Source of the DNA: Paramecium octaurelia
Taxonomy: Eukaryota; Ciliophora; Oligohymenophorea; Peniculida; Parameciidae
Assembly (NCBI GenBank): GCA_905182995.1
Contig: CAJJDP010000117.1
Coordinates: 257,589-321,588 of the forward strand
DNA length: 64,000 nt
Direction: 5' to 3'
Shown: positions 38,029 through 51,290 of the stretch, piece after piece
Numbering within the stretch: the first letter of the stretch is position 1
How the letters are laid out: every line of letters begins with the position of its first letter
The notes under the pieces: model-generated
The model's database searches: none
Seen by the model: the letters and a program-made list of their open reading frames with translations, nothing else
What the model was told of the DNA's origin: nothing
Made by a program: the position numbers and the translations under genes

Positions 38029-38874
38029 TCATTCTTGAATGATCTCCTCATTCAAAGACTTGCTTTCCAAATTTTTCAAGTTAGACTTGGCTAACTGAAT
38101 TTCTTAATTCACCTTCTCGATCTCATCTCTATATTGCTTTATCTTCTACTCTTGCTAATAATATCATCAGCTATTTGTATTACCATTAACAAATCATCAA
38201 CAAGATGGTTAATTCTTTTTGCATGCTCATGAGTTTTATACACTATTTCGATTATGTCAAATATTTTCACTAGTACATGCTTAAGCTCTTCAGGCCTACT
38301 ATTTTGTTCGACGATTGCCTTTTTCAAAGTCAGCAAGTATTTGGTTTTCTCCCCTTCAAGTGAGGTGATATTGATAACGCTTTGATACCCCAAGCGATTA
38401 CGAAAGTCTGAGCCACTGTTCTTCTCAAGGACTTATTTCTACATTCATATGGGTTACTTACTTTAAACTCTGACCAATTATACATCTCGGGATTCTCTTT
38501 GTAAAGGATGAGCATGCACCATCTGAAGAGACTGTGTACAGGATTATTGTTGTCCTTAGCTGAGATTTTCAACTTTACTAATTTATGAATAGTATTATCG
38601 TACATAAGTCTGTTATCTTCAGAGAATCGGCTACTCCCCTCCTGATGAGGGTTTGTACCTTGATGTTCTACTTTTCGTCCTCAATCTCTTGCTTTATCTG
38701 AAATTCAGGATTTTCTAAAGTCAACTGTTTTCTCTTCTTTCGTCCCAATTCAATGCTTTTGTTAAGATCCTCTTTCAAACTATTTGTATCTAAATTTTCA
38801 AGTGATTAGGAGAAAGCTTAAGAATTGGCTTCTGTTTTAGCCCTTTATTCAGAATACTCAATTGGAACATTCAT
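38029..38874 (-). CDS. Hypothetical helical protein, 259 residues
   Basis: 259 residues with three introns (20, 23 and 23 nt; two of them are non-canonical at the 3' end). The N-terminus MNVPIEYSEQRAKTEANSQ begins a charged helical region. The middle contains VHSLFRWCMLILYKENPEMY and the C-terminal half a KIFDIIEIVYKTHEHAKRI helix, then a final coiled coil. No signal peptide or membrane span is present. No domain is recognised; it may be a structural adaptor. Confidence 0.62.
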
Positions 38875-39302
38875 TTCTCAAAAATAATTTTATTAAATTA
38901 TAAATACTGTTAGCACTCTCAAACTAATCGTATTAAGAAGTACACAATATATCAACAGATAAAGACAGTCATCTAATTAAATTTGGTACGATCTATCTAC
39001 AAGGAGGAATTAGTCTTATATCCTTTTTTTTAATTTTTAATCTTAAACCAATTTGATATATAAAATTATAATAAATTTTTTCATGTGTAAATCTTCAAAT
39101 ACATAAATATTTAACGATAATTAAATAATTCACAAGTAACAATTTAATTTATAATTGAAGATAATTTGATTATACAAAATACAAAATAGAATTTTAAGAG
39201 GAAATCAATGCTGCAGAACCTATGCCAAAAATATGAGATTTAATATTAAAATAATAGATTTATTTCATAAAATGGTTATGATATTTTGATTATGCAATTA
39301 TA
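38875..39302. other. Intergenic spacer
   Basis: 428 bp of AT-rich sequence between two minus-strand genes; no feature recognised. Confidence 0.6.
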
Positions 39303-39832
39303 TCATGCTTCCAAGTATTCCTCATCCCCTTGAGCTTGTGACTATTGATGTTTTGAGAATCTCTTCAAAATGTATGAGATAAAGGCAAGACCCAAAATGA
39401 TGAAAATGATCCCATTAACCTGATTCATAATGATTTCATACCAGCATAAACACCTCCAAAAAGAAGTAGAGTGCAGGAGCCTCAACTGCACAATCATTTT
39501 AAGTCGAATATAGTTTATATCCATAGATTAGCAAAAAGGATATGTAAATTGCAAAGCAGATATCCAAGAAATTAAAGAACAAGTTGATCGCAGGATTTTT
39601 GTACCTATTTAAGTAGATTAATGAACCTTGGTATTAAGGTGATCAGAATATAGGTTCCCCAAATAATCAATCCATAGAAAACCAAATGTATAAACAAGGC
39701 GAGATTCTAATTGCATTTCTGATCAATAAACTGTGTCTCGATAATGCCTGAAGCGCTCAGGAAGATGAGAGTGTAAAAGAAGTGGGCTCCTTCACTTGCT
39801 TTCAATTGGTTTTTGGCTTCAATTTCTTGCAT
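39303..39832 (-). CDS. Four-TM hypothetical membrane protein
   Basis: 161 residues with two 22-nt introns. There are four hydrophobic helices (roughly 20-35, 48-68, 78-100, 120-145) joined by short loops. One, AINLFFNFLDICFAIYISF, is followed by the loop YGYKLYSTQNDC. The cytosolic N-terminus MQEIEAKNQLKASEG is polar and the C-terminus is Gln/Glu-rich. This topology resembles small tetraspan families (MARVEL, Got1, TMEM types) but no signature decides between them. Confidence 0.68.
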
Positions 39833-39955
39833 AAAATGATAAATAAATTTATATCGATGAAGACAGAAGTGTGTGTGTAAGTGTGCTTTCAGAGAGAGAC
39901 AATAAATGAAGTATCCAATATAATTATCTATATTTAAGGGGTTAGACCTAACAAA

Positions 39956-40521
39956 TCATTTCTTTTCCTTCTCCTCCTTTTTAGTCGTGTTTCTGAAGTC
40001 TGCATTGAAAATTGGGAAGGATTGCTTGACTCCGTATCCCCAATTCACATTGTCGATGGGTTCTCTCCATCCGATTTCAGCAGAGCTAGCAAATTATAAA
40101 GTGCTCTCACCTGACTATTGGAAATTGGAATTGATCCTTGACGGTGTTGTGAGTGTCCTTCTTGTGTGGACAGAATCCCTTGTCCTTCTTGCATTTTTAA
40201 CAGTACTCATTCTCCACGATGCCCAATCTATCCAATGGATGCTAACAGTTACGATTAATTGTTACAGAATATGCCACAGCCGAACTATTGTCTGTCTTTC
40301 CTGCGTCCTTCTTGAACATTCCAACATAGTTATTATTTTGAGTGAAGTATGGTTCTAATTTTTCTAAATCTAATTTGGTTTTCGGTCCCAGAATTTTCTT
40401 TTCTTTCTATTGCATAAACATCAATATATACAGCATCCTATTGTCTGTATGTCTCAGTTTGTTCTGTTGTTTCATATTTGGATCTTCCCCCTTTTTGTTA
40501 CCCTTTCGTTTCTTTTGGCAT
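39956..40521 (-). CDS. Conserved-looking small protein with CxxC pair, unknown family
   Basis: 171 residues after removing two 25-nt introns (one GTATAT...TAG, one GTGAGA...TAG). It is basic and soluble. A central CQKCKKDKGFCPHKK segment has the spacing of a small metal-binding site, with Cys and His. The C-terminal part GWREPIDNVNWGYGVKQSFP is rich in aromatic and Pro residues, ending in a Lys-rich tail. That Trp/Pro-rich C-terminus recalls some axonemal microtubule-inner proteins, but this is only an impression. The gene starts 178 bp from the divergent PLC-like gene. Confidence 0.7.
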
Positions 40522-40699
40522 TTAAATAAAATAATTAATACGCAACAATATCCCTAAGTAGTGCATAAATTGCAGAAATTCATGCAAGCAACTCATCAGA
40601 TCATTGGAAGAGGACACCTAGTCTAAAACTAGTTATACTCCATATTTTGTATAGGTAATTCTGAGTTATTGTAATAAATATAATAAAATGTAAAAGTAA

Positions 40700-41704
40700 A
40701 TGCCTGGGGGTAATGGACATCTGAATGACGATCTTAAATTAAACGAAATTGTTTACTTGGGTGCTCATAATTGTGCCATGTCCAAAAGTTATGGCTGGAT
40801 TTATGCGTAATAAAATGTCACAATCACCGAGCAATTTGAGAAATACGGGGCTCGACACTTCAAGGTACCTCTCCATTGGTACTCAAACAATAATGATCCA
40901 GAAGTACATCAATTCATATTTGCGAGATAGTAGTTGCTCATGAATCAGATGGGAAATCCAATTGCCAATTGACTCTGGTGCAGAGAGCCTTAAAAAAACC
41001 AGAGTCAGCTCATTTGCGATTAAAAGAAATTGTGGATCTCTCCTTTCAATACCCTGAGGAAATTATCATTTTAAAGATCGAAAGCAAACTATTGTGTAAT
41101 AGTCAAAAAAATGGAACCGAGCATTTTGATGCTTCGCTAGCTAGCATTATCTTGCACAGTTTACTGGTTGATCTCAAGGCAGATCAAAGGGCTATCATAC
41201 TGCAAAAGGACACTGAGATTCCAACTTTAGGTTGGTGTCGAAAAAATAGACAGACCTTATTAATTACGATAGAACCAAAAGAGTAAATAATAGGAGAACT
41301 CTCCAAATACACATATTATTCATATTCCATAAGTGCATAGGTGGATTGGGAAGCAGATCCTTTGAAGGATGTGTAAAGCGGAGATGTGGCAAGGGGGAAA
41401 GTCAATAAATAAACTGGTGAGATATTGTCTCCTTTTCTAGAAATTCATTTTTGTCCATAAAATTCATTAAAGTATAGTAATACCTAAATAGAACAGACTC
41501 GATTCTTCATATAGAGATAAGTACAACTCGTATAATCATGTGAGATAGAGATTCTTGTAATATTTTTTTAATTGCATAAAAATGCCAAATTTTTTGGTTG
41601 CTGATTTTATAGATCAAGGGAAATTATCCAATATTGTAGATGATGTGAATTTAATTGTGAATTCTAATGGTATATTCTTGCCTGAATTATTTGAAGCGTT
41701 ATGA
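40700..41704 (+). CDS. PI-PLC X-domain-like protein
   Basis: 316 residues with two introns (26 nt near 40881, and 28 nt near 41520). It resembles the PLCXD group, which keep the catalytic X domain but lack PH, EF and C2 domains. The first catalytic His lies in YLGAHNCAM; the barrel continues with HFKVPLH, VAHESDGKSNCQLTLVQ, EEIIILKIESKL and, near the C-terminus, KMPNFLVADFID, typical of the last barrel strand. The second catalytic His cannot be placed with certainty. It should hydrolyse or bind phosphoinositides at membranes; activity is inferred. Its 3' end is 187 bp from the convergent giant surface-protein gene. Confidence 0.75.
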
Positions 41705-41890
41705 TTATAATATATATTATAATATTCTTAGAATTAAAATTGCTGATTTTTGTTGAATAATTATCCTTATAGAAAAATTCAAATTAATTTATCCTTCTTT
41801 TAGGGGATAATAGAGAAATGGAAAGCACTTCGAATAACTTTTAGATTAATATAAAAACTTAACAAACTTTATAAAAAGTTAGAGCTCATA

Positions 41891-44800
41891 TCATATTAGC
41901 TAATTTCCACTCTTGGCCTCATCCTTTGATTTATCTTAAGAGGGTTAAGCGACCCCTTTGGATTGAAATAATTCATGTCCTTCGTATTAGGAATCAAATT
42001 CTTGATGGATTTGATTAATTTTATTGTTGTATTCACTCGCAGGTTCGTCTTCACTAAAAAATAGATGGAAAGGATTACTATAAAGCGAAAACTAGAGGCT
42101 TTGATTTATCCTACCTCCAATTGGCAATGCTTCGGTTCACAATTTTGCTCACCTATTACCACATTATTCTAGCCTTTTGATTGAGTTTGGTACGGTTTTA
42201 AAGAAGAGGTCCAATATGGGGATTTTATTGGAGATGAGGATACTTCTCCTTGATTTTATCTCTAACTTAATCTAAAGATTGCGCAAATTCTTAGAACTTC
42301 TCCTCAAAAAGATTGTAAAAGAGTAGCAATAAGAAGATTGCATTCAATATGGCAATTACTACATATCCAGCATAGGTTAAGCCAAAGAAATTGATTTGTA
42401 TGGTCCTATAAAGGAAGACGCCTACAACTAGGGAGAGAGACAAGACTACTGTAGAGAGTTGATCCAAGTAGTTTAGTTTCCTTAGGTCGTAAGGGTTGAA
42501 ATGAATTGTCAACCCATAATAGCCATAGATTACGATGAAGGAGAGTATTCCCTAAAAGAAGATATATAATAACAAGTACTTTAACAATGATTTCCTCTTG
42601 GAAATAGCAAATCAAGACACTAATAAGAGAGCGGTAGAATATCTTCAAGAACTCCCAATAGTATCGTTTTCTGCTGTATTCGTAATAAAAGAAGCCCCAG
42701 GATTGGCGGAAGATAATGGAATTCAGTTTCATCTGTTGTGCGCCTTAAAAGCAGATGTACCAGAAGATCACTGGTAAGACGATCAACCATAACATTAACC
42801 CAGGAACACCAAAGGCTGCAATCCATTGATCATGTTTGAAAGTGTCATATCGATACGAAACATTTGCCATGATATACATGTTCCCAGATATCACACGACT
42901 GGAAATCAGAGTCATAAATTCCATGACATAATTGGGTTGCAAGAGTAGGAACAAGTAAATGATCATAGTTTATACCTATTGAATCTTGAAGTCCACCCCG
43001 TACCTTATAAACATAATAATCAGCATGGCTACTATGTAGAATCCCTACATTATGAATGACCAAATGATGCGAAAGTAGATTAAGTCAATACCCCACGTGT
43101 CATCGGCTAAGAAGCAATCTAAGGCATTTCCTACAGTCTTTGCTGGCATACTGACGGTATTGACTGAATCCACTGCTCCGGTTGGTATCTCAATCTGGAA
43201 CCCACTTAGAATGGACAAGATTTAAGTATGATTATTGAAGATCTTCAAGAGGACAGCGGCATTGGCTCCTGCATTTTGAGATGAGGCCCATCCTAACTTA
43301 GTGAAAATTTCGTAAAGAATGATGCTTCGCATTTTCTCCTTGTTTGCATCCACTGTAGTAACTGTAGAATATAAGGTGAAGATTGATAAGAACAAAATCA
43401 TAATGATGTTTCGGGTGTTGTCTTGGCAAGTACCACATTCGTATTTGGCAGAGTTACTGTATTTGGAACCCCAAAATGTTCCATGAATATCGCATTCCTC
43501 ACATAAGGCTCCTATGGTTCCTTCAACGCACACATCATTTCCAACGTTGAATCCTCCAATGCAATTGATTACTTTGTTTTTGCAATTCTCAGCTTGATCA
43601 TTCAGATGATCAGGTCTCCAATAATGATATTTTAAACTAATCTTATTTCTGACTGTGTAATTCATGGATCCCTCATCTATTTATTTGCAAATCCCCTTGT
43701 ACACCAACACATATTAACCAATAGGACAAGGATTGCATGAACCCTGTTGAGGATTGTAAGCTTCCCCACGATCACATTCGACAGATCTCACTCTGGCTAG
43801 CAGCGTGTATCCAGTGTCGAATCCCATCAATTGATATGGGTACTCCGTATAATACCTTGGGATGTTGACTAAGGAGCTGTTCAAAATGATATCCAATGTG
43901 ACATTTTGATAAGGGTCGAATAAAATTTGGAGGTTGGAGTACACGAATCCTTGTTGATCCAAATTGAAGATTCTCAGAGACTCTCCTTAAATGGAGTTAG
44001 TGATATTGGACTGCATAATTGCTTGGGCATCAAATTAATACTTCATGATTTCTTCATTCTAATTCATAAATACCAATAACACAGTCTGGTTTTCAAAGTC
44101 TTACATCAATTAGCCACTCTTGATGACAAGTGGATAATGCAACCATCCAGTGTTTTTATTGAGATTGCTCGAGTGTTGCAATTCTCCATTGATCAGTATT
44201 CCTAAATGAGTAGGATATCCAGCCACATCATTTCCATACAAGGATGCATAATTCTACAACATAGTATTTCCAGTCTTGTTCCACAAATTGATGCCACTCT
44301 CTTTCACTCGAATAGCTCCACCGATGCTTGCATTATTCTTGAAGAACACACTCTTAGCCAGATTCAACCTTTGATAGACAACTCCGTCCTTTTTGGGCTA
44401 AGCCTCATAATATATGCACCCTCCCTGTCCACTTACGATGGCCTGTGTGCAATAAGTATTGGTGACATTGGCTGTCAATCCATAAATTGAGAGACCACCA
44501 CCGTGGACTGCCTAAACATCTTGGATATTCATCGAATCCACCACCACATGAGCCAGATAAGTTGGAGATGGAATTGCGTAATTGAAATCTGAAGGCAAGA
44601 TCTCTTCCGATAGCATTCTTCTTCTCCTTCTACTTTTCAATCCAGTCTGCTTTAGAATATTATTCAACGTAAGTGCTGATGTAAAATTGATATTTATTCT
44701 ATTGTCTTCAGTAGTTAAGATCGTCTAATATTGAGCTGATGATGCCATATAACATCCATAGTATCCAGCCGAGGACTTTGAGCATCGACACATACTCATT

Positions 44801-47800
44801 TGCACTAAGGATCTAAGATCACTATTCGACACTCTCATGACCTAGATCAATCCTCCATAACATTCTTTACATTCAACTCTATTTATGAACAAATTCCTTA
44901 GTAATAATGGTGTATTTTTCGTGATCTGATCTATCAACATCATCGCTGGATTAATCACATACTCTGGGAAGTCAACCCTCGATTGCAGAATCTTACAATA
45001 GGCATTCTACTCATTAGTGAGTTTGATATTGCTACAACTCACACTCACATTCATTGATGAAATGTTACGAAACTGAATCGAGTCCACGACTACAGGATTC
45101 ACCAAAGGCTCTAGGATTTCTATATACGGCCTGTAAGATAATAAGCCATGTTATGATTCTATCGTATTTATCCTTACCAAACTAGGATTGACTAGTGATA
45201 TCAAACCGTAAAAATATAGTCCCTCACTATACAGGTTTTGAAGGTCGAATTAACCATTATCTTACTCAAATGCTGCTAATCGCTTTATAAACAGAAACTC
45301 CTCTATGATCTGAAAGTTGCTCAAATTGCTAAAGAAGTCAAGAGCATTTGAATAATTACCAGATATTTTTATATCTTGTAACCTGCTCTTCTGAACCTAC
45401 TAGGTTCTATCATCAAATTTGACTTTTACGGATGTTCCACTCAGTCCGTAACAATTCGATATTATTGAGTTTTTGAGTGTGAATAATTATTATCTATCTG
45501 AAGCAATCACATAGATTCCTCCTCCATCTGCTCTCGCAATACAGTTACTCAAGTCCATATTCTCTAGCAATAAATTCAATGAAGACGATGTGGAATCGAC
45601 GTATATGCAACCACCTCTAGAAACTACTGCCCCGTTGATGGGAGTGAAGGCATTCTTAATGATCGTATTGTTTAAATAGCCTTGCCCCTCCTTTAATGTT
45701 TTCATATAGACAGCACCTCCCACCTTGGCAGTAGAATTAGTAAATTAGGAATTTAGCAATTGAACGTTGTATCCAGCCATGTAGACATGGCCACCCTCAG
45801 CCAATTGATTTATATCGTATGTAAACGGATCTTGATTTTACAATACAGTTGGATCATAATTACTATTTATCATTGTGATGTTGTTGATTATCTGAATTCC
45901 ACACTCCAAATACAGGACTGCTCCAAATCCACTCACGTAATTGTTTTTCCAAAAAGAGTTCTATAAATTCAAGGTTCCAACAACACTCCTGATTAAGAAT
46001 GTAGGGTTGCTGGGTCTTAAAGTGCCTTTCAAATAGGACGCAGAAAAATGTCTATTCTTTTCGAAGTAAAGGCCTGATATTGACACTGTTTATTCTTGGG
46101 TTGAATCTATCAATATTGCACCGGATGGGACAGCCAAGACTGTTGTTGTTATGGTACATTATTACACCAATACATTTTGAATTGTGATCTGTTCGTGAAA
46201 TGCATCACCACTGGTGTTGTAAACAAGATTGCTCCAAGAGGATATCCCAATAAAGGAGTTGTCAATACCGTTCAAATTTAATAGGTCAATATTAAGTAAC
46301 TTAACTATTCTGTAAAAGTTATTAATGAAAACACAGTAATTATTACGTATGTTAATGCCTTCATTCTAAGAGCATATCAAATTGATGAATGTAATTTCCT
46401 GGATTTAATCTGTGTAAAATATAGTTAGATTGGGATTCTGAATACTTTGGAAATTCTCAACTTACAATGTATATGACTTTTAGATTTGAATAGCAGCACT
46501 AGTTGCAGCCTCCAGAATTGTCTCATTGAACCCATAAGTCTTGATCTATTAAATGATGATGTTTTTCATGCTAATATTCAAAGGCATTTCATAATCATTT
46601 TTGATTGATGTTAATAACATTATGCATGCAGGATAGAGACAATTGATTTCAATGAATTCCATATCTTAAAATTTAAGTTTAACTCCAGAATATTCAGGAT
46701 CGTTTGGTCTGATTGTCATGATATCAAACTAAGTCTCAAATATTTTGCCAAAGTATGTAAACGTAGTGTTGTAAACATAAACTCCACTGATATCAATAGT
46801 GGTGATATAGAAAAGTGATGTATAATTAACTCTGCTGTTGGTCATCTCGAAGCCAGATATAGATACCTTTTACATGGTTTGAAAGTTCACAATACCTCTT
46901 GAATTATTGTATTCGACATTATTTAAATGTAAGTTTTCTACTAGAATCATTCCTGTTGGGGATTTTGTGACTTATGTGCTCAAGAAAGCACCATCATTTA
47001 TGAAATAAGCATCATTAAAGATTACATTTTTTAGGAAGATTTTACTGTTCCATTCTGATTGAGTTATCAGAGTAATATCTTATAATTCAAAGAGAGCTTG
47101 GCTTTCGACAGAGAAATCTTAGAATCTTACATTCTCCATTTTTATGGCAAAGTAAGCCAATTAAACATCCTCACTGTATGTGAGACCAAAAGGCTTAGCT
47201 TAGAAAGCTACTTCACTTCCTAGGAGATAATTTTGCGAAGTTATCAACACATTACTTAATTGGATATCATAGGTATTAAGAAGGACAGTGTAAAAAGGTT
47301 TATATTTTTTAAGGCTTTGGGACACATCACTATAAGGAGTGGTGTACAATAATGATTGATAATGATCTTATGCTTGTCCATTGCCAATTTTGACATTCTC
47401 CAAGATCAACCTAGAGCCATCATTTTTGGTCAATTCAAACCCAAATGGTTTTTCAAATTTCTATACATTGGAGTACATATTAATAGGCTCTAAATCAGTG
47501 GCAGGTAAAATCTCAATCTAACTCAATTTGACTGTTGTAAAATACTCAAAATAAATTGTGTTCTGCACATACCATTACATTTTCTCAGCTTCTGTAGCAC
47601 CTTCAACTGATATTTCAAGTTCAACTTCTGATAAAGAGAATACATTTCTTCTAAAATTGGTTGTGAAATATGTGTTTTTTTAGAAATAACATTTATTATT
47701 TTTGGAATCAGTATCATAATGAAATTTTAATCTAATGGTTAATTTGCTGACAACTTTTTCATTGTAGTCCTTATATAATTGATTTCTTAGGGCAATGTCC

Positions 47801-50146
47801 AGTTTATCTTCCAGATTGATAATCGTAGTTTTCTTTGTGATATCTCCAAATTAAGAATTGATCTTCCATTTATTATTAATATCATCTTCATAATGAGTAC
47901 AATCAGCATCTAATTCAATTATGTCAGAACGCACACATTCCTATAAACCACCTTTTTTTTCAACGCATCTACCCAAATGAGTATCCAAGTAATATGAGGA
48001 ACTAGAATCGCAAATAAACGACAATCGTGAATATTCTAAATACTACTAGTTTGTGGGATCAAAGAACTTATTAACCAAATCAATTTCTTCAGCTGTTCTG
48101 ATTCTGCATCCGATAGTAAATTATGGACATTCGATACAATCAGAATCATCAAGCGAAGCTGATCTTGTTATTGAACTCGTTAACTTAGTATAGTCACATT
48201 TATCGCAATAGCCTTGACTTCCTTAAGCAGAAAAACTAAAGCAAGCCTCTCCTCCTTTCTCACAATATCTGAGATCCTCATTCAAAAAGGGCCCTTTTTC
48301 GCTGTCCCCTGCAGTACAAGTGTAACAATAAGGACCGTATACGTTCCTGTCCCCATCATCAGTGTATAAATAGTATTCAGTTCTATGAATACTCAGAAGT
48401 GAGTATCTGTAACATTCTTTACCGTACCCGTTGGCCGAACAAGGAAGACATTTACCACTTACATTATCGACATAGAAGCCATCTAAACAATATAGACATC
48501 TGTATTTGTCATTAATATACAAACAAGACTAACAGAGGTAATCTTACAAATTTTGTTAGCATGTTCTCTCACATTCCCATACTCCTGTAACTTCTGAAAG
48601 GAATAGAGTATATGTAACATCACATTTTCTACATTAGTTTTTACTGTTCGAGTCCACTTGATATGTCAAGCATCCAGTAGGAAAAGGAGTTGGTGGATCA
48701 GGTTCAGCGCAAGATTTGCCATCGGCTTAGAGGATAAAGTTGTCTTAACATAATAAACATAACTAAATTGCAAATTCTTCCTTTTCTAACGGTACAAAGT
48801 CTGGATTCAAAGTAGAAAATGATTTGTCTGCTCCAGCATCAGGATTGCCAGCCATATGACAAAGTTTACAATTTGAAATTGTACAAGCAGCACATCCAGT
48901 ACCTGTTGCTTAAAATGTATAAAGGTAATTATCACATTCTCTACATCTCAATACGTACTGAGTTAATATTGTGTCTGTAATAGTAATCACTGTATTCTTA
49001 TTTCTCGTTGGACTATTATGTAATTAAATTAAACTTACTAATTATTTGTTGTTAAGGTATACGAAACATATTCACAATTCTTACAAGAAGTTCCACATCT
49101 AACACATGTTAATTTATCCAACGAAGGTATATAAGTGTTTTGTGATGTGCTTACACATTCAGAACATCTTGAATATATCCCAAGAGAAAATAATTTGTCA
49201 TACGCCTAGCTAGTTGGTTGAGTGTTAGCTGGCAATATTAATTCCTCATAGTTGTTGTAAGGATCCCATGGTTCAGTGTTTAAATTCACTTCATCATTAC
49301 CAAAGAAGCATTCACTGCATCCAGTTTAGCATGGGATACATTGACTATAAGTTTAAGCACCATTAAGACTTAGTCTTGTCGTCATCAAACTAAATCCTTT
49401 ATTGCAAATTAAACAATCTTTTTTTGTATTTACTGTGACTTTTCCATCGCTATCTGTCGTTCTTATGTTATTGATTTCGCAGGACTGGCAGTTTTCAGGA
49501 CAAGAATCACATCCGCTGGTAACTTCATTGTAGGCGAACCCTTAATTTTAATTTTTGAAATACCCTCTGCACATGCAATAAAAAGATTGTTTACGTCATA
49601 CGAATATTATAAAGAAACTGGGAAACATGATGAGCTCTTGGAGGTACAAAAGTTTGCACAACCCTCGCACATCGTAGTCGTGAACTTCATATGAAATTAA
49701 TCAATACTTCTTTAGTACCAGATTCAATTACATAAAACAACTGTTTTGCACTTCTATCCACCTTGTGAAATACAGAAGTGTCCAACATTGTTCGTGCCTT
49801 ATAATCGTAAGTGCACAATCGAGACTAATCCCAAGTCTAACTATTGTCTAAACAATCTCCACAATACAAATTGCTTTTATCATGGAACCCATTGTATGGA
49901 CTATTTGTTACATCAAAACTGCAATTACCATTATACGCATATTTTTGTGCCCTTCTTCAAGCCCATTTCCAAATTATCTTGTGGTAATTTGAACAAAAAT
50001 GTTTGGGTCTCACATAATTTGCAATTTCCGTTTTCATATTAAAGACACTTCTCAAAAATGTCATTTTTTTCTAAGGGAGTCTCTTCTATTGCTTATTTTG
50101 TTAACTAAGTTAAGTAGCTAAGAATAACAAAGTTTAAATAAATCAT
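41891..50146 (-). CDS. Giant surface protein: Cys-rich modules, beta-helix-like region, multi-TM C-terminus
   Basis: About 8.3 kb, some 2,700 residues, several short introns (not all mapped; the last, 25 nt, precedes EDEPASEYNNK). The signal peptide MIYLNFVILSYLTQLTK opens at 50146. The N-terminal third (50.0-48.1 kb) is a series of Cys-rich repeats with CxxC spacing, similar to growth-factor-receptor/furin-like modules (for example CLYCLDGFYVDNVSGKCLPC). The middle (47.9-44 kb) has repetitive Asn/Ile/Val-rich turns and gly-rich loops (GGAVYMKT) typical of right-handed parallel beta-helices. Another Cys-rich block follows (ECGTCQDNTRN). The C-terminal 500 residues hold several TM helices (for example LMLWLIVLPVIFWYICF, VVLSLSLVVGVFLY) and a Lys/Glu/Ser cytosolic tail. 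The function is probably adhesion or surface sensing. Confidence 0.8.
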
Positions 50147-51290
50147 TTTTAGAGTATTGTATTAAAATTACTGATTAATAAATATTGGGATCTGAATTTA
50201 AAATCCTTACAATGTTGTAAGACATTATTTAAAATATGTATTTTGTTATCAAGCCTTTTTTCAAATTAAACTCCAAATTAATACGAAGTTCAAAAATAAA
50301 CCAAAACAAAAATCATAATATTATAATAATATTTTTAAATAATCATTATAATATCACTACACACTTTCAAGAAATAAAACTCTTACAAACCCTATCTTCC
50401 AGATAAGTAAGTCATAAGTGCTTAGAATTCTCCTTCCTCCTAAGAACATCATTAATTTTATGAGTTTTTAAATTTTACACTTCATTTAAATTCTATATAT
50501 TATAAATGTTGACCTCAAAATCATGAAATTTACATGAAAAATAACAGTAATAATAAATTCATCACTATCATGCTAATAAATTTATTCGTGTATCCATCAA
50601 GAATGAGTAAATCAAAATCTTAACTAAACTGTGATTAAATTTCAATTCATTAATAAAGAATGAATTCTAAAATGATAAAATTATTGAATTACGGGCAGTA
50701 CTAAGTTGAATTTTCTTGAGTTTCAAATTTTTTGTTGGCTGTTATTTCCATTACAATTTAGTAGAATTAAGTGAATTTCTACGAAAATGGCACATTTTAT
50801 GAATTTTATTGCTACCTTTTCTTACTTTTTAAATTGAACTCAAATTTCTTTTTTCTCATTTGTTAGGCTATTATTATTATGATTTTAACTCTTAATACTT
50901 TAATATTCACAATTACTATCTTAGATGTTTTTAAAAAAATATTGAGATTGAATTCTAGGATTAAGGATAAGTAAATATAATTAAGTTTAAAATAATTAAC
51001 ATAGATTACAGATACAATTTTTGTCAATTAATAATGAAGTGAACTTAAGATATATATTTTGAATGAGTATTTGTTTATACTGATTCATATCAAGATGGAA
51101 TATGAAATCTCAGATCTACAATTTAGGCTGAGAATTAAATTATTTAGGAAGATGTTTATAAAAATAAAACTATATATATATTAATTTTATTAATAAAAGC
51201 ATCATACTTAGTTATTTCAATAAGATTGAGTTGGATAAGTTTGATTAAATCAAAATTAATTTGCAAGAAATAATTTATTAAATTTGACGT
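50147..51290. other. Long divergent intergenic region
   Basis: 1,144 bp, the longest gene-free stretch in the window, between the giant surface-protein start (minus) and a CK1 gene (plus). It is extremely AT-rich with frequent TGA in all frames. No RNA gene, repeat array or conserved motif was recognised; promoters for both genes must lie here. Confidence 0.6.

Noticed and set aside
43222-43665. Separate small Cys-rich secreted gene
   Set aside because: The Cys-rich segment continues in frame into the TM region of the giant surface protein.
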